A stretch of 64,000 bases of DNA from Methylobacterium sp. E-005 (lineage in GTDB: Bacteria > Pseudomonadota > Alphaproteobacteria > Rhizobiales > Beijerinckiaceae), in the NCBI RefSeq assembly GCF_022829725.1, contig NZ_JAKSYG010000207.1:1-64000 (forward strand). Direction: 5' to 3'. The notes beneath the pieces are model-generated. The model saw only the letters and a program-made list of their open reading frames with translations, was not told the DNA's origin and searched no databases. Position 1 is the stretch's first letter, and the number at the start of each line of letters is the position of its first letter. Positions 50,949-58,871 of this stretch are shown one piece after another. Position numbers and translations under genes: made by a program.

Positions 50949-52226
50949 TCAGCCCACCTGCCGCAGATGCCCGCCCCGTGCGGCCGGGACCGCCTGCAGG
51001 GCGCGGATGAAGGCGGCGATGCGCGGCGCGATCACCGTGCGGTAGCGTGAGCCGTTGAACACCCCGTAATGCCCGACGCTCGCCTGAAGGTGATAGGCCT
51101 TGCGCGCGTCGGCCAAGTTCGGCGTCAGGTCGAGCGCCGCCTTGGTCTGGCCGACGCCCGAGATGTCGTCGTTCTCGCCTTCGACCGCGAGGATCGCGCA
51201 CCGGCGGATCGCCCCGAGATCGACCAGAACGCCCCGGTGCTGCATCTCCCCCTTCGGCAGGGCATGGTTCACGAACACGGTTTGCACCGTCTGCAGGTAG
51301 TACTCGGCGGTGAGATCCATCACCGCGAGGTACTCGTCGTAGAATTCCCGGTGCTTCTCGGCCGGTTCGCCGTCGCCCTTCACCAGATGCTCGAACATGT
51401 CGGTATGAGCCGTGACGTGCCGGTCGAGGTTCATCGCCATGAAGCCCGAGAGCTGCAGGAAGCCCGGATAGACCCGGCGCCACGCCCCCGGATAGATCGG
51501 CGGCACGAGGCTGATCGTGTTCTGCTCGAACCATGTCTGGCCGCGCTCCTGCGCAAGGCAGTTCACCGCGGTGGGCGAGCGGCGCGTGTCAATCGGGCCG
51601 CCCATCAGCGTCATGGAGCTCGGCACGGCCGGCTCGTCGGCAGCCTCCATCAGCGCCACCGCGGCGATCACCGGCACCGCCGGCTGGCACACCGCCATGA
51701 CGTGCAGGTCCGGCCCGAGGAAGGCGAAGATCTCCTGCAGATAGTCGATATAGTCGTCGAGGTCGAAGCGCCCGGCAAGCAGCGGCACCATCCGGGCGTC
51801 GGTCCAGTCGGTGATGAACACCCGGTGGTTCGGCAGCATCGCCTCCACGGTGCCGCGCAGCAGCGTCGCGTAATGGCCCGACATCGGCGCCACGATCAGC
51901 AGCTTCGGCTGGGCCTCGGCGGGGGGCGTCGCGAAGGCGCGGTCGAAGGCGATCAGGCGGCAGAACGGCCGCTCCCACACCACCCGCTCGCTGACCGGCA
52001 CCGCTTGGCCGTCGACCAGCGTCTCGGTGAAGCCGAAGGCCGGCTTGCCGTATTGCCGGGTGACCCGCTCGAACATCTCGCAGCCGGCGCTGACAGCCCG
52101 CGCGTAGGGCCCATAGGCCAGGGGATTGCCGGGGATCTGGAGTCCGTAGCGCGTGAGGTCGGCGGCAACCCGGGCCGGCGTCATCAGGGCACGGGCGCCC
52201 TCGTATAGCGAATAGGCCAGCAGCAT
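50949..52226 (-). CDS. phaZ: Intracellular polyhydroxyalkanoate depolymerase
   Basis: 425 residues from the ATG four bases after GAGGT. It matches the intracellular PHB depolymerase (PhaZ1 type): catalytic Cys180 in MAVCQPAVPVIAAVA, a nearby MSGHYATLLRGT block, Asp in AVEGENDDISGVGQT and His in ASVGHYGVFNG. The enzyme degrades storage PHB granules to hydroxybutyrate oligomers. No signal peptide, as expected. Phasin genes lie 10 kb away, consistent with an active PHB cycle. Divergent from regB across a region with a long perfect dyad. Confidence 0.92.
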   Translation of the reverse strand: MLLAYSLYEGARALMTPARVAADLTRYGLQIPGNPLAYGPYARAVSAGCEMFERVTRQYGKPAFGFTETLVDGQAVPVSERVVWERPFCRLIAFDRAFATPPAEAQPKLLIVAPMSGHYATLLRGTVEAMLPNHRVFITDWTDARMVPLLAGRFDLDDYIDYLQEIFAFLGPDLHVMAVCQPAVPVIAAVALMEAADEPAVPSSMTLMGGPIDTRRSPTAVNCLAQERGQTWFEQNTISLVPPIYPGAWRRVYPGFLQLSGFMAMNLDRHVTAHTDMFEHLVKGDGEPAEKHREFYDEYLAVMDLTAEYYLQTVQTVFVNHALPKGEMQHRGVLVDLGAIRRCAILAVEGENDDISGVGQTKAALDLTPNLADARKAYHLQASVGHYGVFNGSRYRTVIAPRIAAFIRALQAVPAARGGHLRQVG

Positions 52227-52307
52227 CGTTACCTCACGGTCTTCCGCCGGCCACCGGCGTCTCATGCCAACCGGCACCAAACGCCCCCGACCGGAATCGG
52301 CAGGATA

Positions 52308-52336
52308 ATGTTCCACCCTGAACGATATTGGAACAT
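52308..52336. promoter_or_regulatory. Perfect inverted repeat between phaZ and regB
   Basis: ATGTTCCA-N13-TGGAACAT, eight-base perfect arms, in the 274-base divergent region. Likely operator for one or both of the divergent promoters. The binding factor is unknown. Confidence 0.5.
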
Positions 52337-52500
52337 CCCCAAATGGGCAGGCTTTCCCTGTGACGCTGGCGCCTGTGACGATTCGGCCCGGATGGCTTGT
52401 CGGCTTTCCGCATCCGCGACATCGCCGGACTTGAACGCCGCCGGCCGTGGCGAAACTTTCGTACCGGCCCAGTCCGTCCGACGCCCCACCGAAGCAGCGC

Positions 52501-53892
52501 ATGCCCGATACCGAACTCAACGGCCTCGTCCGCGACGCGCGGCACCTGCGGCTCGACACCTTCGTCCGCCTCCGCTGGCTCGCCATCACGGGCCAGAGCG
52601 CCGCCGTGGTGGGGGCACAGTTCGGCCTCGGCCTGCCGCTGCCCTTCGGCTGGTGCTTCCTGGTGATCGCCACCTCGTCCTGGCTGAACCTGGCGCTGCG
52701 CATCCGCTTCCCGGCGAGCTACCGGCTGAGCGACGATTCCGCGGCCCTGCTGCTGGCCTTCGACATCGTGCAGCTCGCCGCCCTCCTGTTCCTGACGGGC
52801 GGGCTGCAGAATCCGTTCTCGCTGCTGTTCCTCGCCCCCGTGCTGATCTCCGCGACAGCGCTGCCGCCGGAGCGGACGCTGGCGCTCGGCCTCCTGGCGG
52901 TGGGGCTCGCGACCCTGCTGGCCCTCGTCCACCGGCCGCTGCCCTGGTTCGCCGATGGGCGGATCGAATTGCCGTTCCTGTACGTCTCGGGGGTCTGGAC
53001 CGCGATCCTGCTCGGCACCGCCTTCACGGGGGTCTATGCGTGGCGGGTCGCCGAGGAGACCCGGCTCCTCGCCCAGGCTCTCGCGGCGACCGAACTCGTG
53101 CTCGCCCGGGAGCAGCACCTGTCGCAGCTCGATGGGCTTGCGGCGGCGGCGGCCCACGAATTGGGCACGCCCCTCGGCACCATCATGGTGGTCACCAAGG
53201 AGCTGATCCGCCAGCTCGGGCCCACGGCCTCCCCTGCCGTAGCAGAGGACCTCAACCTCCTGCGCGAGCAGGTCGACCGCTGCCGCGGCATCCTGGGCAA
53301 GCTCACCTCCCTCGACGGCGATGGCGCCGGCGCCGGCTTCCTGGAGACGGTGACGTTCAGCCACCTCATCGAGGAGTTGGTGGCCCCGCAGCGGGCGCTC
53401 GGCACCGCCCTCGACGTCACGAGCCTCGGCGACGGGCCGGAGCCGGCCTGCCGCCGCAACCCGGGGGTGATGTTCGGACTTGCCAACATCCTCGACAACG
53501 CGGCGGACTTCGCGGAGGCGCGGGTCTCCGTGGAGGGGCGCTGGAGCCAGGAGCGGGTCTGGATCGAGATCCGCGACGATGGTCCGGGCTTCTCCAGCGA
53601 GGTTCTGCTGCGCGCCGGTGAGCCCTACGTAACCACCCGCAGCCAGGACCGGCCACAATCGGGCGGGACCGTGGGGGCCGGGCTCGGCCTCGGCCTGTTC
53701 ATCGCGAAAACCCTGATCGAGCGCTCCGGCGCTCAGCTCGTCCTGATGAACATGCCCAGTCCGGAGGCCCACGGGGCGGTGGTGCGGGTGTCCTGGGCCC
53801 GCCACATCTTCGAGCGCGGGGCAGTCCCGCGCCATTCGCCGGAACTCAATATCCAGCCCCCCCTGCCACCGCGCGATGTCGTTCCTATATAA
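52501..53892 (+). CDS. regB: Redox sensor histidine kinase RegB/PrrB/ActS
   Basis: 463 residues from the ATG; a GTG 54 bases upstream is possible. Five or six membrane helices in 22-180. The quinone-sensing block GGLQNPFSLLFLAPV (from 100) and the phosphorylation site AAAAHELGTPLGTIM (His219) are diagnostic. Cys261 in REQVDRCRGILGKL corresponds to the redox cysteine 265 of Rhodobacter RegB by spacing (about 40 residues after the His). HATPase motifs: NILDNAADFAE, RDDGPGF and GLGLGLFIAKTL. It controls respiration, hydrogen, nitrogen and carbon pathways in response to ubiquinone redox state. regA follows after 44 bases. Confidence 0.94.
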   Translation: MPDTELNGLVRDARHLRLDTFVRLRWLAITGQSAAVVGAQFGLGLPLPFGWCFLVIATSSWLNLALRIRFPASYRLSDDSAALLLAFDIVQLAALLFLTGGLQNPFSLLFLAPVLISATALPPERTLALGLLAVGLATLLALVHRPLPWFADGRIELPFLYVSGVWTAILLGTAFTGVYAWRVAEETRLLAQALAATELVLAREQHLSQLDGLAAAAAHELGTPLGTIMVVTKELIRQLGPTASPAVAEDLNLLREQVDRCRGILGKLTSLDGDGAGAGFLETVTFSHLIEELVAPQRALGTALDVTSLGDGPEPACRRNPGVMFGLANILDNAADFAEARVSVEGRWSQERVWIEIRDDGPGFSSEVLLRAGEPYVTTRSQDRPQSGGTVGAGLGLGLFIAKTLIERSGAQLVLMNMPSPEAHGAVVRVSWARHIFERGAVPRHSPELNIQPPLPPRDVVPI

Positions 53893-53936
53893 GGACAGAC
53901 CAAGAACCCACGACGAAAACCTGAAAGGAATGCCCG

Positions 53937-54536
53937 ATGCTCACGCAGCCCGGGACCGCGGCGGCGACCGACGCTGCTGTGATCAGCGACGCCGATCCGC
54001 TGGCGGCCTTCTCCGACCGCAGCCTGCTGATCGTGGATGACGACAAGCCCTTCCAGACCCGGCTCGCCCGCGCCATGGAAAGCCGCGGCTACCACGTGCA
54101 GGTGGCCGACAGTGTGGCGGACGGCGTCTCGGCCGTCGAGGCGCGGGCTCCGGCCTTCGCGGTGATCGACATGCGCCTCGGCGACGGCAACGGCCTCGAC
54201 GTGATCGCCCGCCTGAAGGAGCGCCGGCCCGAGGCGCGCGGCGTGATCCTGACCGGTTACGGCAACATCGCGACCGCGGTGACCGCGGTGAAGCTCGGCG
54301 CCTTCGACTACCTCGCCAAGCCCGCCGATGCCGATGAGATCCACGGCACCCTGATGGCGCAGCCCGGTGAGCGGGCTGATCCGCCCGAGAACCCGATGTC
54401 CGCGGACCGGGTGCGTTGGGAGCACATCCAACGCGTCTACGAGCTGTGCGGCCGCAATGTCAGCGAGACGGCCCGGCGCCTCAACATGCACCGGCGGACG
54501 CTGCAGCGGATCCTGGCCAAGCGCGCACCGCGGTAA
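53937..54536 (+). CDS. regA: Response regulator RegA/PrrA/ActR
   Basis: 199 residues. Receiver domain with DDD at 34-36, phosphorylation site Asp78 (FAVIDMRLGDGNG), Thr in ILTGYGNIATA and Lys in YLAKPADADE. After a Pro linker, the Fis-type HTH VSETARRLNMHRRTLQRILAKRAPR (quoted: ARRLNMHRRTLQRILAK) is almost invariant in RegA proteins. ATG eight bases after AAAGGA. A perfect hairpin terminator follows the gene. Confidence 0.95.
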   Translation: MLTQPGTAAATDAAVISDADPLAAFSDRSLLIVDDDKPFQTRLARAMESRGYHVQVADSVADGVSAVEARAPAFAVIDMRLGDGNGLDVIARLKERRPEARGVILTGYGNIATAVTAVKLGAFDYLAKPADADEIHGTLMAQPGERADPPENPMSADRVRWEHIQRVYELCGRNVSETARRLNMHRRTLQRILAKRAPR

Positions 54537-54581
54537 CAGGCGCGCCTCGGTTGCATCCGCGGCCCTGCCGGGCTAGCTGCG

Positions 54582-54611
54582 CGGGTCCCGGACGGTTTCG
54601 TCCGGGACCCG
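54582..54611 (+). terminator. Hairpin terminator after regA
   Basis: A perfect 12-base stem (CGGGTCCCGGAC with its complement) around a six-base loop, 46 bases after the regA stop, followed by AATTCGTTTTC. The stem is strong and the T-run weak, so termination may be partial. Confidence 0.6.
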
Positions 54612-54635
54612 AATTCGTTTTCAGGGGTCGATCGC

Positions 54636-54875
54636 GTGAACGGGCGCAACGCCATCACCATCGTGAGCATGATGGTCCTCGTCGGCACCGAGGTGTTCGC
54701 CGTGGCCATTGCGGCCGGCTGGGCGCTGGCCGGCCTGTTCGATCTCGGGGATCGGGTCGGGCATGTCCTGATGGGCGTGTTCAGCCTGTTCGCTGCCTGG
54801 ATCATGCTGCAGCTCTGGCGCCGGGCGACCAGCATCGAGCCGCTGCGCGTGGGTGCCGTCCCGTCCCGCCGGTAG
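54636..54875 (+). CDS. Small two-helix membrane protein (79 aa)
   Basis: 79 residues starting with GTG seven bases after AGGGGT. Two predicted membrane helices (about 8-30 with AITIVSMMVLVGTEVFAVAIAAGWALAGL, quoted as MVLVGTEVFAVAIAAGWALA, and about 45-62 with LMGVFSLFAAWIMLQLW) and a basic C-terminal tail. Function unknown. It starts just after the regA terminator and precedes purS. Confidence 0.7.
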   Translation: MNGRNAITIVSMMVLVGTEVFAVAIAAGWALAGLFDLGDRVGHVLMGVFSLFAAWIMLQLWRRATSIEPLRVGAVPSRR

Positions 54876-54990
54876 GCGGCCAACGTTCGACAGGCCGGCA
54901 GCCTTCCTGCTACTAGAGATCCGCGGCATCCTGTGAAACGTTGCCGCAGGTTATGCCCTCGGCCCGGCGACGTGCGAGATCCGAAGATCC

Positions 54991-55230
54991 ATGAAAGCCC
55001 GTATCATCGTCACCCTGAAAAACGGCGTGCTGGACCCGCAGGGCAAGGCGATCGAGGCCGCGCTCAAGTCGCTGGCAATTCGGGACGTCGAGGGCGTGCG
55101 ACAGGGGAAGGTGTTCGACATCGAAGTCGCGGCCCCGGATGCCGCCGCCGCCGAGGCGACGCTGCGCACGGCCTGCGAGAAGCTCCTGGCCAACACGGTG
55201 GTCGAGAACTACGCGATCGAAATCCTCTGA
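54991..55230 (+). CDS. purS: Phosphoribosylformylglycinamidine synthase subunit PurS
   Basis: 79 residues, the usual size. KARIIVTLKNGVLDPQGKAIEAAL and VEGVRQGKVFDIEVA are the standard PurS blocks; the end NTVVENYAIEIL is canonical. PurS joins PurQ and PurL in the complex that makes FGAM in purine synthesis. Its stop codon overlaps the purQ start (TGATG). Confidence 0.95.
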   Translation: MKARIIVTLKNGVLDPQGKAIEAALKSLAIRDVEGVRQGKVFDIEVAAPDAAAAEATLRTACEKLLANTVVENYAIEIL

Positions 55231-55910
55231 TGCACGCCGCGGTCATCATCTTCCCCGGTTCGAACCGCGAGAGCGATGTCGTCCGGGCCCTGCGCCGGTC
55301 CGGCGCGCAGGTGAGCCTCGTCTGGCATGCGGACCACGACCTGCCGACCGGCACCGACCTGGCCGTCCTGCCGGGTGGCTTCTCGTACGGCGACTACCTG
55401 CGCTGCGGGGCGATCGCCGGACGCGCCGCCGCCATGGATGCGGTGCGCGCCCATGCAGCCCGGGGCGGCCTCGTCCTCGGCATCTGCAACGGCTTCCAGA
55501 TCCTGTGCGAATCGGGGCTCCTGCCGGGCGTGCTGATGCGCAACGTGAACCGGCGCTTCATCTGCCACCGGCAGACGCTCCGGGTCGAGCGCACCGATAC
55601 CCGCTTCACCAGCGCCTACCGGGCGGGTCAGGTCATCGACGTCTGCGTGGCCCATGGCGAAGGCAATTACTTCGCCGATCCCGAGACCCTGGCGCGGATC
55701 GAAGGCGAGGGCCGGGTCGCCTTCCGCTACTGCGACGCGGACGGGTCCATCACCGTGGAGGCCAACCGCAACGGCTCGCTCAACGCGATCGCCGGCGTCT
55801 TCTCCGAAAAGCGGAACGTGCTCGGCATGATGCCGCACCCGGAAAACTTCGTCGAGGACCTGGTCGGTGGGACCGACGGGCGCGGGCTGTTCGACAGTCT
55901 GGCGGCCTGA
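55230..55910 (+). CDS. purQ: Phosphoribosylformylglycinamidine synthase glutaminase subunit PurQ
   Basis: 226 residues. Class I glutamine amidotransferase: nucleophile Cys in VLGICNGFQIL, catalytic His/Glu in GMMPHPENF. The N-terminal AVIIFPGSNRESD and GGFSYGDYLRCGA are PurQ hallmarks. It supplies ammonia to PurL. purC and purL, which often flank purSQ in alphaproteobacteria, are absent here; a small RNA and then the leftward mrcA follow. Confidence 0.96.
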   Translation: MHAAVIIFPGSNRESDVVRALRRSGAQVSLVWHADHDLPTGTDLAVLPGGFSYGDYLRCGAIAGRAAAMDAVRAHAARGGLVLGICNGFQILCESGLLPGVLMRNVNRRFICHRQTLRVERTDTRFTSAYRAGQVIDVCVAHGEGNYFADPETLARIEGEGRVAFRYCDADGSITVEANRNGSLNAIAGVFSEKRNVLGMMPHPENFVEDLVGGTDGRGLFDSLAA

Positions 55911-55965
55911 ACTATCGCGAAGACTGGTATTTACCGTCCGTTAAGGTTCCTGATTCATAAAGAGG

Positions 55966-56064
55966 CATCCAGAGATCTGGATGTGGAGTTGGACCTTCTC
56001 GTCCGCTCTGTTTGATGCCTCCCTGAAGACTCCTCGAAGCCGCTCCATCCGGGGCGGCTTTTTT
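55966..56064 (+). ncRNA. Three-hairpin small RNA with CCTCCC segment, downstream of purQ
   Basis: Hairpin 1 CATCCAG-AGAT-CTGGATG (55966-55983), hairpin 2 GGAC-N6-GTCC (55991-56004), single-stranded GATGCCTCCCTGAAGACTCC (56014-56033), and a terminator GCCGCTCC-ATCC-GGGGCGGC (56039-56058) with six T. A possible promoter is TTTACC (55930-55935), 18 bases, TTCATA (55954-55959). The order of elements matches the small RNAs at 11420 and 29849 although the sequence differs. It could also be processed from the purQ transcript 3' end. Confidence 0.65.
56039..56064 (+). terminator. Rho-independent terminator (small RNA/purQ)
   Basis: Eight-pair stem with one T-G wobble, four-base loop and TTTTTT. It would end both the small RNA and any read-through from purSQ. 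Confidence 0.85.
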
Positions 56065-56272
56065 CTGTTCGGACATCGGGGATGCGCGGCGCCCGCGCTG
56101 ATTTCCCGTCCCCTCTAAGGGCGACGGTGTTCACAGAACAGGATCGCCGCATCCCTGCCTCCCCGCAGGGGGGGAGAGACGCGGCGACCTTCGTGTCCGT
56201 TCTTGGAGGAAACGTGTGGACCAACAAGCCCGCAGGGGCGGGCGTGAAACGCGGCGGCTTCCGGCCCCGCCT

Positions 56273-58702
56273 TCAGTACAACCCACCCGCCTGAGCGGCC
56301 CGGTCCGGATCCGGCGCCACAGCCGCCGCGGGGGCCGGTGCTTGGCTGCCGCCGGACGGGGCGACGTAGGAATCCGGCGGCGCGGTGCCGGGCTTGAACG
56401 CCTCCAGGATCGTCCCCGCCCCCTCGCTCGAACCGGCGCGGGTGCCGCTGGCGAGGTTGATGCGGATCAGCTTGATCCCCGGGGGCACGCGGAACGGGGT
56501 CGGCGGCTTGTCCTTGAGGGCGGTCTTCAGGAACTCGAGCGCGATCGGCGCCGCCAGTCCGCCGCCGGTGGCCCGGTCGCCGAGGGAACGCGGCTTGTCG
56601 AAGCCCATGTAGATGCCGACCGCCAGATCCGGCGAGAAGCCCACGAACCACGCGTCCTTGGCGTCGTTGGTGGTGCCGGTCTTGCCGGCGAGCGGCTTGC
56701 CGATCTGCTTCAGCAGGGTTGCGGTGCCGCGCTGGACCACGCCCTCCATGATCGAGACCATCTGGTAGGCGGTCAGCGGGTCGAGCACCTGCTCGGAATC
56801 GTCCACCAGCTTCGGCTCGTCCTGGCCCGACCACTTCTCGGCATCGCAGCCGATGCATTTGCGGTTGTCGTGCCGGTAGATCGTCTCGCCGGTGCGGTCC
56901 TGGATCCGGTCGATCAGGGTCGGCCGGATGCGCCGGCCGCCATTGGCCAGCATCGAGTAGGCGGTGACCATGCGCATCACCGTGGTCTCGCCCGCGCCGA
57001 GCGACATCGGCAGCACCGGCAGCATGTCGTCGTAGACGCCGAAGCGGCGGGCATACTCGGCGATGAGCGGCATGCCGACATCCTTGGCAAGCCGGACCGT
57101 CATCAGGTTCTTCGAGTGCTCGATCCCGTAGCGCAGGGTGTGCGGGCCGCCCGACTTGCCGTCGTAGTTCGACGGCGACCAAGCCTCCTGGCCGGGGCCG
57201 GCCTCGATGGTGATCGGCGAATCCTGCACGATCGAGGCGGGGGTGTAGCCGTTGTCGAGGGCCGCCGAGTAGACGATCGGCTTGAACGAGGAGCCGGGCT
57301 GGCGCATCGCCTGGGTGGCGCGGTTGAACTCGGATTCGTCGTACGAGAAGCCGCCGACCATCGCGTGGACGCGGCCGGTATTCGGGTCCATGGCCACGAT
57401 GGCGCCGGAGACCTCGGGCTTCTGGCGCAGGCGGAACTGGCCCTTCCCGCCCTCGATCGCCTCGACATACACCATGTCGCCGGGCTGGAGGTTCGCACGG
57501 CCGGCCCAGCGCATCCCCTCGGGGGTGATCACGCCGGTCTCGCGGTCCTTGCCCACTTGGCCGGAGGCCTCGCGCTTGGGCTGGAGGCCGACCTGCACGC
57601 CGCCGCCGCCATTGCCCAGCACCACGGCGAGTCGCCAGGGCGCCACGTCGCCGAGCGCCGGAACCTCGGCCGCCGCCATGCCCCAGTCGCGGCCGGTCAG
57701 GTCGACCTTGCTGACCGGCCCGCGCCAGCCATGGGCCTGGTCGTAGCGCACGAGGCCGTCGACCAGCGCCTTGCGGGCCCAGGCCTGCATCTTCGGGTCG
57801 AGGGTGGCGCGCACCGAGAGGCCGCCCTCGTAGAGCTTCTTCTCGCCGTAGCGCTCGGAGATCTCGCGGCGGACCTCCTCGGTGAAGTAATTGGCGTTGG
57901 CGGCGTTCGGGAAGGCGACGCGCGGGTTGACGCCGAGCGGCATCTTCTTGGCGGCGTCGGCCTCGTCCTTGGTGATGTAGCCGTTCTCCGCCATCAGGCG
58001 GATGATCTCGTTGCGGCGGTCGAGGGCCGCCTGGGTCTTGCGGTAGGGGTGGTAGTTGTTCGGCCCCTTCGGCAGGGCGGCGAGGTAGGCTGCCTCGTTG
58101 ATGGTCAGCTCGTGGACCGATTTTCCGAAGTAATCGAGCGCCGCAGCTGCAACGCCATGCAGGTTGCGCCCAGGGACGATCGTCCCCAAAAAAATCTCGT
58201 TGAGGTATAGTTCGAGGATCTTGTCCTTCGAGTAGGCCGCCTCGATCCGGAGCGCCAGCAGCGCCTCCTTGATCTTGCGGTCATAGGTCTGCTCGGAGGA
58301 CAGCAGGAAGTTCTTGGCGACCTGCTGGGTGATGGTCGAGGCGCCCTGCTTCTTGCCGCTCTTGGCGTTCGTCAAGATAGCGCGGACGATCCCCTCAGGG
58401 TCGATGCCGCCGTGCTTGTAGAAATTCTTGTCCTCCGCCGACAGGAAGGCGGCGACCACGATCTTCGGCATCGCCTGGATCGGCAGGTAGAGCCGGCGCT
58501 CGCGGGCATATTCCGCGAGCATCGAACCGTCGGCCGCATGGATGCGGGTCATCACCGGCGGCTCGTAATTGGCGAGCGCCGCGTGGTCGGGCAGGTCCTG
58601 GCTGTACTTCCAGTAGAAGTAAGCACCGGCCCCGGCGGCGAGCACGAAGACCACCGCGCCGGCGCTGAACAGGATCCCGAAGAAACGAAGGATCAGACGC
58701 AT
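56273..58702 (-). CDS. mrcA: Penicillin-binding protein 1A (bifunctional transglycosylase/transpeptidase)
   Basis: 809 residues from the ATG before RLILRFFG. Membrane anchor at about 6-30. Glycosyltransferase (GT51) domain with catalytic Glu in AFLSAEDKNFYKHGG, then KKQGASTITQQVAKN and RKIKEALLALRIE. An OB-like insertion follows. Transpeptidase motifs: SSFKP (SxxK), SKN in EHSKNLMTVRLA and KTGTT in LAGKTGTTNDAKDAWFVG. A Pro/Ala-rich tail ends the protein. It builds and crosslinks peptidoglycan. The amidase gene 169 bases upstream on the same strand is its usual alphaproteobacterial neighbour. Confidence 0.95.
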   Translation of the reverse strand: MRLILRFFGILFSAGAVVFVLAAGAGAYFYWKYSQDLPDHAALANYEPPVMTRIHAADGSMLAEYARERRLYLPIQAMPKIVVAAFLSAEDKNFYKHGGIDPEGIVRAILTNAKSGKKQGASTITQQVAKNFLLSSEQTYDRKIKEALLALRIEAAYSKDKILELYLNEIFLGTIVPGRNLHGVAAAALDYFGKSVHELTINEAAYLAALPKGPNNYHPYRKTQAALDRRNEIIRLMAENGYITKDEADAAKKMPLGVNPRVAFPNAANANYFTEEVRREISERYGEKKLYEGGLSVRATLDPKMQAWARKALVDGLVRYDQAHGWRGPVSKVDLTGRDWGMAAAEVPALGDVAPWRLAVVLGNGGGGVQVGLQPKREASGQVGKDRETGVITPEGMRWAGRANLQPGDMVYVEAIEGGKGQFRLRQKPEVSGAIVAMDPNTGRVHAMVGGFSYDESEFNRATQAMRQPGSSFKPIVYSAALDNGYTPASIVQDSPITIEAGPGQEAWSPSNYDGKSGGPHTLRYGIEHSKNLMTVRLAKDVGMPLIAEYARRFGVYDDMLPVLPMSLGAGETTVMRMVTAYSMLANGGRRIRPTLIDRIQDRTGETIYRHDNRKCIGCDAEKWSGQDEPKLVDDSEQVLDPLTAYQMVSIMEGVVQRGTATLLKQIGKPLAGKTGTTNDAKDAWFVGFSPDLAVGIYMGFDKPRSLGDRATGGGLAAPIALEFLKTALKDKPPTPFRVPPGIKLIRINLASGTRAGSSEGAGTILEAFKPGTAPPDSYVAPSGGSQAPAPAAAVAPDPDRAAQAGGLY

Positions 58703-58871
58703 CCGGTGTTCCGCTCGTCGCTGGCCCGGCCGCATGCCGGAATCGGCTCACCCGGTGCATGGCCGCCGCGCACGATGCGGCCGGCCCCCGGATGATCCCG
58801 TGAGGCCCCCTCGGAATGCCGGTTGTGACGGCTGCGAGCGGGCGTTCGGACGGCCCGTATCCACACTTACT

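Noticed and set aside
54926-54945. Half ParB box TGTGAAACG
   Set aside because: Only one arm of the palindrome is present; not counted as a parS site.
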